Part shown: one piece after another, positions 8,097 to 15,617 of the stretch
How positions within the stretch are numbered: the stretch's first letter is position 1
How the letters are laid out: every line of letters starts with the position of its first letter
Origin: CAZQRW01 sp964596115
GTDB lineage: Bacteria; Hydrothermota; UBA3072; B12-G15
Reading direction: 5' to 3'
Assembly: GCA_964596115.1 (NCBI GenBank)
Contig: CAZQRW010000016.1
Location: 1 to 35,042, forward strand
DNA length: 35,042 nucleotides
Position numbers and translations under genes: made by a program
Notes under the pieces: model-generated
The model's database searches: none
The model's input: only the letters and a program-made list of their open reading frames with translations
What the model was told of the DNA's origin: nothing

Positions 8097-9214
8097 TGGC
8101 AAAAAAATTACTGAGTGGAAATGAAGCAATTGGTAAGGGAGCACTGGAGGCAGGTCTTCAATTCTATGGTGGATATCCAATAACGCCTTCCTCTGATATA
8201 GCAGAGTACATCGCGAGAGAACTTCCAAAATATGGAGGTATTTTTATCCAGATGGAAGATGAGATAGGCAGTGCGGGCTCTATAATAGGTGCATCTCTTG
8301 CAGGAAAGAAGTCAATGACTGCAACGAGTGGTCCCGGCATTTCCTTGATGCAGGAACATATAGGCTTTGCAGCCATGGTAGAGGCACCAACCGTATTCGT
8401 GGATATTATGAGGGGGGGGCCATCAACTGGTCTACCTACATTTCCATCACAGGGAGATCTTTTACAGGCAAAATGGGGCACACATGGAGATCATGAGATA
8501 ATAGTTCTATACCCCAATTCCGTTACAGAATGTTTCTATCAAACGGTTCGTGCTTTTAATCTTGCAGAAAAGTACCGAACACCTGTAATAATTCTCTCCG
8601 ATGAGATTATCGGACATATGAGGGAGATGGTGGATCTACCAGAAAAGGTAGAAGTGATAAATAGAAGGATGCCAGAGGTTAAGCCTGATAAATTTAAGCC
8701 TTATGATACCAATTTTGGTGATGTCCCACCAATGCCCCCGTATGGCTCTGGTTATAGGTATCATACAACAGGTCTTGTTCACGATGAGACGGGTTTCCCT
8801 ACACATAACCCAAAAAAATCGCAAGCACTTATTTCAAGGTTAGTAAATAAAATAAGAAAAAATAGGGATGATATTGTGGAAGTTGACTTTGAATATATGG
8901 ATGATGCTGAGATAGGTATTTTTGCCCTTGGGCCTGTAGCACGTTCGGCACTTGAAGCAGTGGAAGAATTAAGAAATAACGGTGTAAAAGCTGGTTTAAT
9001 AAGACCAAAGGTGGTATTCCCATTCTGTGATAAAGAATTAATGGAGTCTTCGAAAAATCTAAAGAAGCTTTATGTTTTTGAAATGAATATGGGTCAGATT
9101 GTGAATGAAGTAGAGAGGGTGATTGGTAGAGAAAAGATTGAGTGGCATGGGAAATCCAACGGAGAAATAATAACACCCGATGAAATAGAAGAATATATAA
9201 TGGGGAGGAAATGA
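8096..9214 (+). CDS. korA: 2-oxoglutarate:ferredoxin oxidoreductase, alpha subunit
   Basis: This protein of about 372 residues contains the pyrimidine-binding domain of 2-oxoacid:ferredoxin oxidoreductases (GGYPITPSS, then MEDEIGSAGSIIGASLAGKK and ATSGPGISLMQEHIG) followed by the C-terminal domain II. With KorB, KorC and KorD it cleaves 2-oxoglutarate to succinyl-CoA and CO2 while reducing ferredoxin, or runs in reverse to fix CO2. A GTG lies one codon upstream at 8093. I chose the ATG at 8096 because it gives the TGATG overlap and better spacing from the GGAGAG run. Substrate assignment to 2-oxoglutarate rests on the sucCD and fumarase neighbours; another 2-oxoacid is possible. Confidence 0.92.
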   Translation: MAKKLLSGNEAIGKGALEAGLQFYGGYPITPSSDIAEYIARELPKYGGIFIQMEDEIGSAGSIIGASLAGKKSMTATSGPGISLMQEHIGFAAMVEAPTVFVDIMRGGPSTGLPTFPSQGDLLQAKWGTHGDHEIIVLYPNSVTECFYQTVRAFNLAEKYRTPVIILSDEIIGHMREMVDLPEKVEVINRRMPEVKPDKFKPYDTNFGDVPPMPPYGSGYRYHTTGLVHDETGFPTHNPKKSQALISRLVNKIRKNRDDIVEVDFEYMDDAEIGIFALGPVARSALEAVEELRNNGVKAGLIRPKVVFPFCDKELMESSKNLKKLYVFEMNMGQIVNEVERVIGREKIEWHGKSNGEIITPDEIEEYIMGRK

Positions 9215-10041
9215 TGTATACCGAAATTGCAAGAAAGTACTTGAGATTGGATAAATTTCCTTCAATATGGTGTCCCGGTTGTGGGCATGGTATCATCCTT
9301 GCTTCAATACTCAGAACTATCCACAAACTTGAATTGGATAGAAATAAAGTTGTGATGGTATCAGGTATAGGATGTTCGGGTAGAACACCAGGGTATGTTG
9401 ACTTCAACACCCTTCATACCACACATGGAAGGGCTCTCAGTTTTGCAACTGGTATAAAACTCGCCAATCCAGAATTGACAGTGATTGTCGTTATGGGGGA
9501 TGGTGATGCTGCCGCTATAGGTGGAAACCATTTCATCCATGCATGCAGAAGGAATATAGATCTTACGGCAATTATATATAACAATAATATTTATGGGATG
9601 ACAGGTGGACAGGTTTCACCAACAACCCCTTTCGGTGCTTATGCTACTACTGCCCCCTATGGTCAATTTGAAACTCCATTTGATATCGCTCGGCTTGCCC
9701 TTGGGGCTGGTGCAACATATGTTGCAAGGGGAACATCATATCATGTACCTATGCTTGATAATCTAATAAAGAAGGGGATTCAACATAAAGGATTGTCTGT
9801 AATAGATGTTCTTACTACATGCCCTATTAATTTTGGCAGGAGGAATAAATTATCATCAGATGGGGCTAAAAACCTGAAATACATTGAGTCGATTTCTGTC
9901 CCCAGGTCAAAGTTTGAAAAGATGAATGATGATGAAAGAAAGGGTAAGTACCCTATTGGTATATTCAGGGAAGATGATTCGATGCCTGAGCTTACTGCGG
10001 TATACAGGAAAAAATTAGAAGAAATAAGGAGGGAAGGATGA
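9214..10041 (+). CDS. korB: 2-oxoglutarate:ferredoxin oxidoreductase, beta subunit
   Basis: This subunit, about 275 residues, binds thiamine diphosphate. It shows the CPGCGHG run near residue 20 and the diphosphate/magnesium site GDGDAAAIGGNHFIHACRRN followed by YNNNIYGMTGGQ, all typical of KorB. Two ATGs are adjacent (9211 and 9214). The GGAGG at 9204-9208 lies only 2 bases from the first but 5 from the second, so I take 9214. It shares the overlap with korA and overlaps korC by 4 bases. It works only as a complex with the alpha and gamma subunits. Confidence 0.93.
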   Translation: MYTEIARKYLRLDKFPSIWCPGCGHGIILASILRTIHKLELDRNKVVMVSGIGCSGRTPGYVDFNTLHTTHGRALSFATGIKLANPELTVIVVMGDGDAAAIGGNHFIHACRRNIDLTAIIYNNNIYGMTGGQVSPTTPFGAYATTAPYGQFETPFDIARLALGAGATYVARGTSYHVPMLDNLIKKGIQHKGLSVIDVLTTCPINFGRRNKLSSDGAKNLKYIESISVPRSKFEKMNDDERKGKYPIGIFREDDSMPELTAVYRKKLEEIRREG

Positions 10042-10577
10042 AGTATGAGGTGAGGCTTGCTGGTGAAGGAGGGCAGGGGTTGATACTTGGTGGCATTATT
10101 CTTGCTGAGTCTGCTGGCATTTATGAAGATTACAATGTGGTTCAATCACAACTTTACGGTGCAGCCACAAGGGGAGAGTTGAGCAAATCAGAGGTTATCA
10201 TTTCTGATGCCAGGATAAATTATTTAAAAGTAAGGAAAGCCGATATCTTTCTATGCCTTACCCAGGATTCCTACGATGAATACAGCACAGACGTTAAAGA
10301 AAATGGTGTAATAATTATAGATCCTTTTTTTGTAAAGGATTTCAATAAGGAAGACAAAAGAATAAAGTCTGTTGATCTGAGTAGAACCGCCCTGGATATA
10401 ACGGGCAGAGAAATTACAACGAATATTGTTTCTCTTGGCGTTATTACAGTTTTAATAAAAATAATAACAAAAGAGGCAATGAAAAAGGCGGTTCTTCACA
10501 GGATTCCTAAAGGTACAGAAGACCTTAATCTTTCTGCCCTTGAGGCAGGTTTCCAGTTAGGGGGAGATATAAAATGA
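10038..10577 (+). CDS. korC: 2-oxoglutarate:ferredoxin oxidoreductase, gamma subunit
   Basis: The 179-residue protein has the gamma-domain hallmark RLAGEGGQGLILGGIILAE at the N-terminus and QLYGAATRGELSKSEVIIS after it. The domain helps bind coenzyme A in this enzyme family. It completes the korABC set; the ferredoxin-like delta subunit is encoded upstream of the fumarase genes. A Shine-Dalgarno (GGAGGG) sits before the ATG. The stop overlaps the next gene's ATG by 4 bases, coupling a cytosolic enzyme subunit to an outer-membrane-type protein. Confidence 0.93.
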   Translation: MKYEVRLAGEGGQGLILGGIILAESAGIYEDYNVVQSQLYGAATRGELSKSEVIISDARINYLKVRKADIFLCLTQDSYDEYSTDVKENGVIIIDPFFVKDFNKEDKRIKSVDLSRTALDITGREITTNIVSLGVITVLIKIITKEAMKKAVLHRIPKGTEDLNLSALEAGFQLGGDIK

Positions 10578-11467
10578 TATTTTTAACTCTTTTTATTTTT
10601 GGCTTACCACAAGATCTACAGAACATAGTAGATTGGTTTGATAGGATTGGTGGACCTGTAGGGTTCGAGATGTTGACCCTTGATAATGATGCAGTAATTA
10701 TTGGATCTGGGGGATTGTACAGTGGAAATACAGTTGGGTCAATCGCAAAAAACCCATCGTATCTACTTTTCAATCCAAGGTCCGCCTTGCTACTAAGCCA
10801 TAGAAATCATATTGCCGGTTCAAAACTGGAAAATATAGTATATGCACGGATGGCTTCCTGGGGTTACTATGGATTTTCTGCAAAGGGTTATTTTTCAGAT
10901 AATATGGAGTTGCACGGCGAAGTTCCAGGTCCAACAGGGGAGACCTACAATGGATATGATCTTTCCTTTAGATTTAATCTGGGGAAGAGATATAAAGATA
11001 TTTCATTGGGTATGGGTATAAAGTGGCTTAAAGAAGTGATACTCACCCGGGAATACTCAAATTATGCATTTGATTTTGGTATGACCAGGGCTACACCTGT
11101 AGGGGAGATCGTTTTTAGTTTTTTGAATGTAGGCCCAAAATATATGGGGGGGTCTAAATTCAGACTTCCACTTACCTGGAGACTTGGATTATATTTGCCC
11201 ACCTATAAATTTAGTTATGGAGAAATTAAGGTAGGAGGAGAGTTGGTGAAACTTTTGAATACAGTAACGCAGTTTTATTCAGGTTGCCAACTCAATTTGA
11301 GAGATCTCTTGTATTTCAGAGTTGGCAAAAAATTCAGAAGTCCGCTTGAGATCTTCTCAATAGGTTTTGGTTTATCCTACTCGAATTTCTGTATTGACTA
11401 TTCATTTAGCAGATATTATAATGAGATAGGTAGTTCGAACCTTATAACACTTAACTGGGGAGTTTAA
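10574..11467 (+). CDS. PorV/PorQ-like outer-membrane beta-barrel protein (putative)
   Basis: This 297-residue protein starts with a short hydrophobic stretch (MIFLTLFIFGLP) that may be a signal peptide. It then shows SGNTVGSIAKNPSYLLFNP, which resembles the NPA-type N-terminal motif of PorV/FadL-like proteins. The remainder is alternating beta-strand sequence rich in Gly, Tyr and Phe, such as LGMGIKWLKE and FSIGFGLSYSNFCIDYSFS. An outer-membrane barrel is therefore likely, but the exact family is not certain and no substrate is evident. It lies between korC and accA with 4- and 1-base overlaps, an unexpected place for a surface protein. Confidence 0.6.
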   Translation: MIFLTLFIFGLPQDLQNIVDWFDRIGGPVGFEMLTLDNDAVIIGSGGLYSGNTVGSIAKNPSYLLFNPRSALLLSHRNHIAGSKLENIVYARMASWGYYGFSAKGYFSDNMELHGEVPGPTGETYNGYDLSFRFNLGKRYKDISLGMGIKWLKEVILTREYSNYAFDFGMTRATPVGEIVFSFLNVGPKYMGGSKFRLPLTWRLGLYLPTYKFSYGEIKVGGELVKLLNTVTQFYSGCQLNLRDLLYFRVGKKFRSPLEIFSIGFGLSYSNFCIDYSFSRYYNEIGSSNLITLNWGV

Positions 11468-12423
11468 TGCCCGTATACCTTGATTTTGAGAAACCAATAG
11501 AAGAATTGGAAAAAAGGATTGAGGAGCTAAAAAGTATCTCAGATACAGAGGGTGTCTCCCTGGAAGATGAAATAAAGCCACTTGAGAAGAAACTGAATGA
11601 GTTAAGAAGGAAGATTTTTGAGAACCTCTCTCCATGGCAAAAAGTGCTTCTTGCCAGACACCCTGATAGGCCATACACACTTAATTATATAGAGCTTATT
11701 TTTAAGGATTGGGTTGAACTTCATGGTGATAGGTTGTATGCCGATGACCCTGCTATTGTTGCAGGGGTGGCATCTCTGGATGGGATACCATTTATTGTTG
11801 TGGGGCATCAGAAAGGTAGGACTACAGAAGAAAAGATTAAAAGAAATTTTGGTATGCCTCATCCAGAAGGATATAGAAAGGCATTAAGGGTTATGCAAAT
11901 GGGGGCAAAATTTGGCAAGCCGATAGTATCCTTTATTGATACACCTGGTGCTTTTCCAGGTATAGGAGCGGAAGAAAGGGGTCAGGCGGTGGCTATTGCT
12001 GTTAATATTAAAGAAATGGCAGTTCTTCCTGTTCCTATCATCATTATTATTACTGGGGAGGGTGGAAGTGGGGGTGCCCTCGCTATTGGAGTGGGGGATA
12101 GGGTTTATATGATGGAAAATTCGATGTATTCTGTTATCTCACCCGAGGGATGTGCGTCAATATTATGGAGAGACCAGAAGTATAAGGTGGAAGCGGCAAA
12201 GGCATTAAAAATTACGCCTGAAGACCTGCTAAGATTCGGAGTGATTGATAAAATAATCCCTGAACCTCCTGGTGGCGCCCATAGAAATCCAGAAAAAGCG
12301 GCAGCTATAATAAGGGAAGCGATCTTAGAGACCTATAATGAATTAGTTAAGGTACCTTCAGATGAACTTGTAGAAAAAAGAATAGAAAAATTTGGTAAGA
12401 TGGGAATTTATAAGGAGAGATAG
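11467..12423 (+). CDS. accA: acetyl-CoA carboxylase carboxyltransferase, alpha subunit
   Basis: At 318 residues this is full-length AccA. It has the N-terminal helical segment (YLDFEKPIEELEKRIEELK), the HPDRPYTLNYIELIFKDWVELHGDR signature, the FGMPHPEGYRKALR and FIDTPGAFPGIGAEERGQ blocks and SVISPEGCASILWRD. With AccD, which is not in this window, it transfers the carboxyl group from carboxybiotin to acetyl-CoA to make malonyl-CoA for fatty-acid synthesis. It overlaps the barrel gene by one base (TAATG) and its TAG overlaps the GTG start of the following DUF4388 gene by one base. Confidence 0.96.
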   Translation: MPVYLDFEKPIEELEKRIEELKSISDTEGVSLEDEIKPLEKKLNELRRKIFENLSPWQKVLLARHPDRPYTLNYIELIFKDWVELHGDRLYADDPAIVAGVASLDGIPFIVVGHQKGRTTEEKIKRNFGMPHPEGYRKALRVMQMGAKFGKPIVSFIDTPGAFPGIGAEERGQAVAIAVNIKEMAVLPVPIIIIITGEGGSGGALAIGVGDRVYMMENSMYSVISPEGCASILWRDQKYKVEAAKALKITPEDLLRFGVIDKIIPEPPGGAHRNPEKAAAIIREAILETYNELVKVPSDELVEKRIEKFGKMGIYKER

Positions 12424-13025
12424 TGCCTTTATCTGGTAATCTTGAAGATTTCGAAATAACAGATGTTTTACAGGTCATTCACCTTTCCAAGAAGGACGGT
12501 GTTCTCCATTTATTCTCTCAAAACGGTGAAGCAATGATGTATTTTAAGAATGGGATTTTACTCCATGCAGAAATGGAAAACACCGATGGAATGAAGGCTG
12601 TTAAAAAAATAATAACTACGAAAAAGGGAACTTTTAAATTTGTGCCTGGTGAAAACCTTGATAAAACTTCTATACAGATGCCTATTCAAAATGTTATTAT
12701 TGAAGCTGCAAGGCAGATAGATGAGTGGAAGCAGATAGAGAATGTAATTCCTTCTGTAAATGTTGTCGTTGATTTTGTAGAGGAACCCGAAGAATCAAAT
12801 ATTGAGCTTGACTCAATGGAGTGGAAGGTACTTGCTGCTGTTGATGGAAAAAGAACAGTTGAGAAGCTTGCAAGTATTCTTGGAATGGAGGAATTTGCAG
12901 TTGCCAGGGTCTTATACGGCCTTATTTCCTCGGGTCTTTTAAAGGTTAAAAAAGTGGTAAAAAAGGAGAAAGAAGAAAAAGAGAATGAGGGTAAGAGAGG
13001 AGGCTTTTTTAGAAGGAGAAGGTAG
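12423..13025 (+). CDS. DUF4388 (PATAN-like) domain protein
   Basis: The 200-residue soluble protein starts at a GTG. Residues 1-100 match the DUF4388/PATAN pattern: LSGNLEDFEITDVLQVIHLSKKDGVLHL, then YFKNGILLHAEM and KGTFKFVPGE. Residues from about 130 to 175 look like a winged-helix-type repeat (SMEWKVLAAVDGKRTVEKLASILG), and the C-terminus is a Lys/Glu/Arg-rich tail. Related PATAN domains in cyanobacteria and other bacteria occur in regulators of type IV pilus motility. Here the gene closes the metabolic operon and lies 136 bases before the minor-pilin operon. A second DUF4388 protein lies at 30337. The role is unknown. Confidence 0.8.
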   Translation: MPLSGNLEDFEITDVLQVIHLSKKDGVLHLFSQNGEAMMYFKNGILLHAEMENTDGMKAVKKIITTKKGTFKFVPGENLDKTSIQMPIQNVIIEAARQIDEWKQIENVIPSVNVVVDFVEEPEESNIELDSMEWKVLAAVDGKRTVEKLASILGMEEFAVARVLYGLISSGLLKVKKVVKKEKEEKENEGKRGGFFRRRR

Positions 13026-13057
13026 GTTAGAGAAGTATGGAGTTTCCCCCCAAACTA

Positions 13058-13071
13058 TGTAAAATTTTACA
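13058..13071. promoter_or_regulatory. 14-bp perfect palindrome, possible operator
   Basis: TGTAAAATTTTACA reads the same on both strands. It overlaps a TTTACA box at 13066-13071 that could serve as the -35 of the pilin operon. A dimeric regulator binding here would cover that promoter. In A+T-rich DNA a palindrome of this size can also arise by chance. Confidence 0.35.
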
Positions 13072-13093
13072 CAAAAAATTCAGTTTATAAAAG
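13066..13093 (+). promoter_or_regulatory. possible promoter of the minor-pilin operon
   Basis: TTTACA (13066-13071) is followed after 16 bases by TAAAAG (13088-13093), the same spacing as the other promoters in the window. The predicted start near 13100 gives a leader of about 62 bases containing a strong Shine-Dalgarno (GGAGGTGA, 13151-13158) before the ATG at 13162. A separate TAGAAT at 13125-13130 has no good -35 box. Confidence 0.3.
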
Positions 13094-13161
13094 TTAATTA
13101 TCTCATTTTCAACAAAATTTATTTTAGAATGATTTTTGTACATAAGAAAAGGAGGTGAAAT

Positions 13162-13611
13162 ATGAAAAGAGGATTTACTTTGATTGAGTTAATGGTTGTT
13201 ATAGCTATTATTGGAGTGTTAACTGCTCTTGTTGCCTTTGGAATGAGGGGAAGCCTTCATTCGTATACCGTTCAGGAGGATAGTGGTAGATTCAGGCGAT
13301 TCTTTTATGATGCACAGAAAAAACTGCAGGCTGACACACTTGCTACCACCTGGGAAATAATGGTTGATGAAAATACTCAAAAGGTATATGGGAGACCGAG
13401 TGGAGCCGCTAATTTTATAGATACATTGGAATTTAATTCAAGCGATTCTATTGAAATAGTTAACGCGTCAAATATTGGCTTTTTTACTGTCAGTAAATCT
13501 GGCACAGTAACTTCCCTTTATGATGATTATTTTTATATTATTAACAGAAATAATACAGGGAAGAAGATAAAAATTACTATAACACCGTTAGGGGAGGTGA
13601 AAGAAGAATGA
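13162..13611 (+). CDS. type IV pilin-like minor pilin (FimT/FimU/GspH type)
   Basis: The 149-residue prepilin has a short basic leader, MKRG, and the prepilin peptidase site G4|F5 followed by TLIELMVVIAIIGVL, with the Glu at mature position 5. The hydrophobic N-terminal helix is followed by a beta-rich globular part. It should be cut and methylated by a prepilin peptidase at the inner membrane and join the pilus tip or priming complex. It is the first of four prepilin-like genes and overlaps the next by 4 bases. The order resembles fimU-pilV-pilW-pilX-pilY1 of Pseudomonas, where the first gene is the FimU/GspH-like pilin. Confidence 0.88.
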   Translation: MKRGFTLIELMVVIAIIGVLTALVAFGMRGSLHSYTVQEDSGRFRRFFYDAQKKLQADTLATTWEIMVDENTQKVYGRPSGAANFIDTLEFNSSDSIEIVNASNIGFFTVSKSGTVTSLYDDYFYIINRNNTGKKIKITITPLGEVKEE

Positions 13612-14018
13612 ATAAAAAGGGGATGACTCTAATAGAACTTCTTGTTACAATGGTTATTTTTTCTATTGCAATTGTCGCATTTATACAATTTTTTATTGCA
13701 AATCAGAGGGCAACTGCAAGAATTATGAATATGTCGAGATTATACGAGGAAGTAGACTCAAAAGTTGTTGATTTTCAGGCATGGGTATATTCAGGTAGAT
13801 ACGATAGCCTATGGAATGTACTGACTGTTCCAAATACACAGGTCAAGGCATTTGTTGATACCATCACGAGTGGTGTCTATAATACTAATATTGTTTTTGT
13901 TGGAAAGACAGGATCATCTTCTACATCCACTCCAAGCTATATGACATTTAAAGCGATGGCTACAGGACCAATGAATACATCGTTTACCCACAAATTTATA
14001 CTAACTTACCATAGGTAG
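13608..14018 (+). CDS. type IV pilin-like minor pilin (PilV/GspI position)
   Basis: The 136-residue prepilin has the leader MNKKG and processing site G5|M6, then TLIELLVTMVIFSIAIVAF with the conserved Glu at mature position 5. The globular domain, about 100 residues, is not recognisable at family level. It occupies the second place in the minor-pilin operon, where PilV or GspI-like proteins usually stand. It overlaps the first pilin gene by 4 bases; an 8-base gap separates it from the third. It is expected to be membrane-bound before assembly and then part of the pilus tip. Confidence 0.85.
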   Translation: MNKKGMTLIELLVTMVIFSIAIVAFIQFFIANQRATARIMNMSRLYEEVDSKVVDFQAWVYSGRYDSLWNVLTVPNTQVKAFVDTITSGVYNTNIVFVGKTGSSSTSTPSYMTFKAMATGPMNTSFTHKFILTYHR

Positions 14019-14026
14019 GTGAAAAT

Positions 14027-14593
14027 ATGCAAAGAAAACGAGGTTTTACACTTATTGAGATGGTTGTAACAATTTCTGTTTTGGGTATTTTGTTGGGATT
14101 TATTTATGGAACATTGATATATCAGCAGAGGAATGCCAATCTTCAGATTGAGTACACCGTCTTTTCCCAGAAATTACAGTCTTTCATTGGATTTTTTAAG
14201 ACGAGGGTGAGAGAAATAGGGTATGATCCCTTTGAGACGAACGCCTATGGGATAATCAATGGCGATTCAACTATCCTGAGATATAATGCTGATGATAATG
14301 GAAATGGTGATTTTTCTGATGACCTTCCACACCAATTTACATTTAACACGGGTAAAATCTATTACGATGGGAGTCCCTTAATTTCGAATATCGATACATT
14401 CAAATTGTCTTACTATGATTTTTCAGACGATTCAATCCCAAGCATTGTTCAGGAGGTTGATACTGTGAATCATACATCTTCTCCTGTTGTGAGAAGGGTA
14501 CACTATAAAGTAACAGGTGGGAAAACTGTTTTTGGTAAGAAAATCTCTGTTAGTTATAAAGGTGATGTAATCATAAAAAATAGGGGGTTGTGA
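14027..14593 (+). CDS. type IV pilin-like minor pilin (PilW/GspJ type)
   Basis: This is the longest of the prepilins at 188 residues. It has leader MQRKRG, processing site G6|F7, and TLIEMVVTISVLGILLGFIYG with the conserved Glu. The middle of the protein carries a DDNGNGDFSDD stretch that could bind calcium, in a block similar to the RYNADDNGNGDFSDD seen in PilW-type proteins. Its size and position (third in the set) fit PilW/GspJ. The stop codon overlaps the ATG of the next gene by one base. Confidence 0.87.
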   Translation: MQRKRGFTLIEMVVTISVLGILLGFIYGTLIYQQRNANLQIEYTVFSQKLQSFIGFFKTRVREIGYDPFETNAYGIINGDSTILRYNADDNGNGDFSDDLPHQFTFNTGKIYYDGSPLISNIDTFKLSYYDFSDDSIPSIVQEVDTVNHTSSPVVRRVHYKVTGGKTVFGKKISVSYKGDVIIKNRGL

Positions 14594-15105
14594 TGAATAA
14601 AAAAGGAGTAGCGTTAATAGTTGTTCTGATGACAATCGTTGTATTTTCTGTACTTGTTGCCGGTTTGATTATTTATACGCAGAGTCATGCCTCGAGCACC
14701 ACCCTTTTTGGTAATAGAAAAAGGGCTTTTCTACTTGGCGAATCTGGAGAGGATTTTTATATGTCTTTTATTCCAAATACAGATATGATGAGGAAGGTCT
14801 TTGACACAGTAAGTGGATATTCCAATGAGGCATACCAGAGAAAAAGGTTTATTGAGGGGTCTATCAGGAAGGTGTACGAGGATAGCCTTGGAAACAGCGG
14901 AAAATATTTCATTTGGCCTATCCCTATGAATATTCCATATAAACAATTCTCACCAGCCGGTGATGGAAGGGAAGAGTGGGTTTATAATTTTAATACTTCT
15001 GGCTATATAATACACAATGGTTTCAGCCGTTCATTCAGTGTTGCTGCTTCTTTTGAATTGCCATTTACCGCGATGAGTGGTAAATTTGGTCACACAATGT
15101 ATTAG
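14593..15105 (+). CDS. PilX/GspK-like minor pilin
   Basis: This protein of about 170 residues has a prepilin-like start, MNKKG followed by VALIVVLMTIVVFSVLVAG, but lacks the Glu at mature position 5 (Val instead). Loss of that Glu is usual for PilX/GspK proteins, which sit at the top of the minor-pilin complex. A GTG one codon upstream (14590) is possible, but the AGGGGG at 14582-14587 is better spaced for the ATG at 14593. The protein ends with beta-rich sequence and is followed by a small secreted protein and PilY1. Confidence 0.8.
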   Translation: MNKKGVALIVVLMTIVVFSVLVAGLIIYTQSHASSTTLFGNRKRAFLLGESGEDFYMSFIPNTDMMRKVFDTVSGYSNEAYQRKRFIEGSIRKVYEDSLGNSGKYFIWPIPMNIPYKQFSPAGDGREEWVYNFNTSGYIIHNGFSRSFSVAASFELPFTAMSGKFGHTMY

Positions 15106-15111
15106 AGGAGG
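15106..15111 (+). promoter_or_regulatory. Shine-Dalgarno that fixes the start of the next gene
   Basis: AGGAGG lies 5 bases before the ATG at 15117. It overlaps the in-frame GTG at 15111, which therefore cannot be the start. Confidence 0.75.
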
Positions 15112-15116
15112 TGGAT

Positions 15117-15617
15117 ATGTTCAGTTTATTGATTATATGTGGGCTTTTTAATAGTTTTAACTGGTATCCCTATCAAGGGATAGAGGGCTATGGCTATTTT
15201 CAATCAATTGCGAATTCTCCCCAGGGTAACAAAATTATATTTAGCTATGGTAAAGAAAATGTTATGAAGAGGGTTATTGCCCTTGACGAAGGGGTATTTA
15301 AGGGGGGTGATATGGTTTTATTCCCAAAGCGATGGAAATTCGAGATAGTTCGGACACCGCGAAATCTTGAATTCAGAAATTCAGGGATTAGAATGAAGTA
15401 TTATGACCGTTTTGTTGCAGTGATTGAAAAGGGTAATCTATATAGAAAATGGAAGAATCTCACGAGGACAGAAATGGCTGTAACAGGAAATGAGGATCAT
15501 ATGTACTTCAGCTTTGTAGTGATTAGAATGGAGAATAGAGATTATCTTATTCCTATTGTTCTTAGTCTTGACCCGCTTGAAGAAGAGGATCTGGATGCGT
15601 TAGGAGGTGTACAATGA
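15117..15617 (+). CDS. small secreted protein of the minor-pilin operon, unknown function
   Basis: I do not recognise this protein of about 166 residues. It begins with a short hydrophobic signal-like stretch (MFSLLIICGLFNSFN), and the rest is Tyr/Phe- and charge-rich with no cysteine motif. Middle segments such as VLFPKRWKFEIVRTPRNLEF and YFSFVVIRMENRDYLIPIVL suggest a beta fold. It lies between the PilX-like pilin and pilY1 and overlaps pilY1 by 4 bases, so it probably helps secrete, assemble or stabilise the pilus tip proteins. The ATG at 15117 is set by the Shine-Dalgarno just before it. Confidence 0.7.
   Translation: MFSLLIICGLFNSFNWYPYQGIEGYGYFQSIANSPQGNKIIFSYGKENVMKRVIALDEGVFKGGDMVLFPKRWKFEIVRTPRNLEFRNSGIRMKYYDRFVAVIEKGNLYRKWKNLTRTEMAVTGNEDHMYFSFVVIRMENRDYLIPIVLSLDPLEEEDLDALGGVQ

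Noticed and set aside
8829..9410. Open frame of 193 codons on the minus strand
   Set aside because: It is antisense to korA and korB, has no domain, and lacks a Shine-Dalgarno or promoter.
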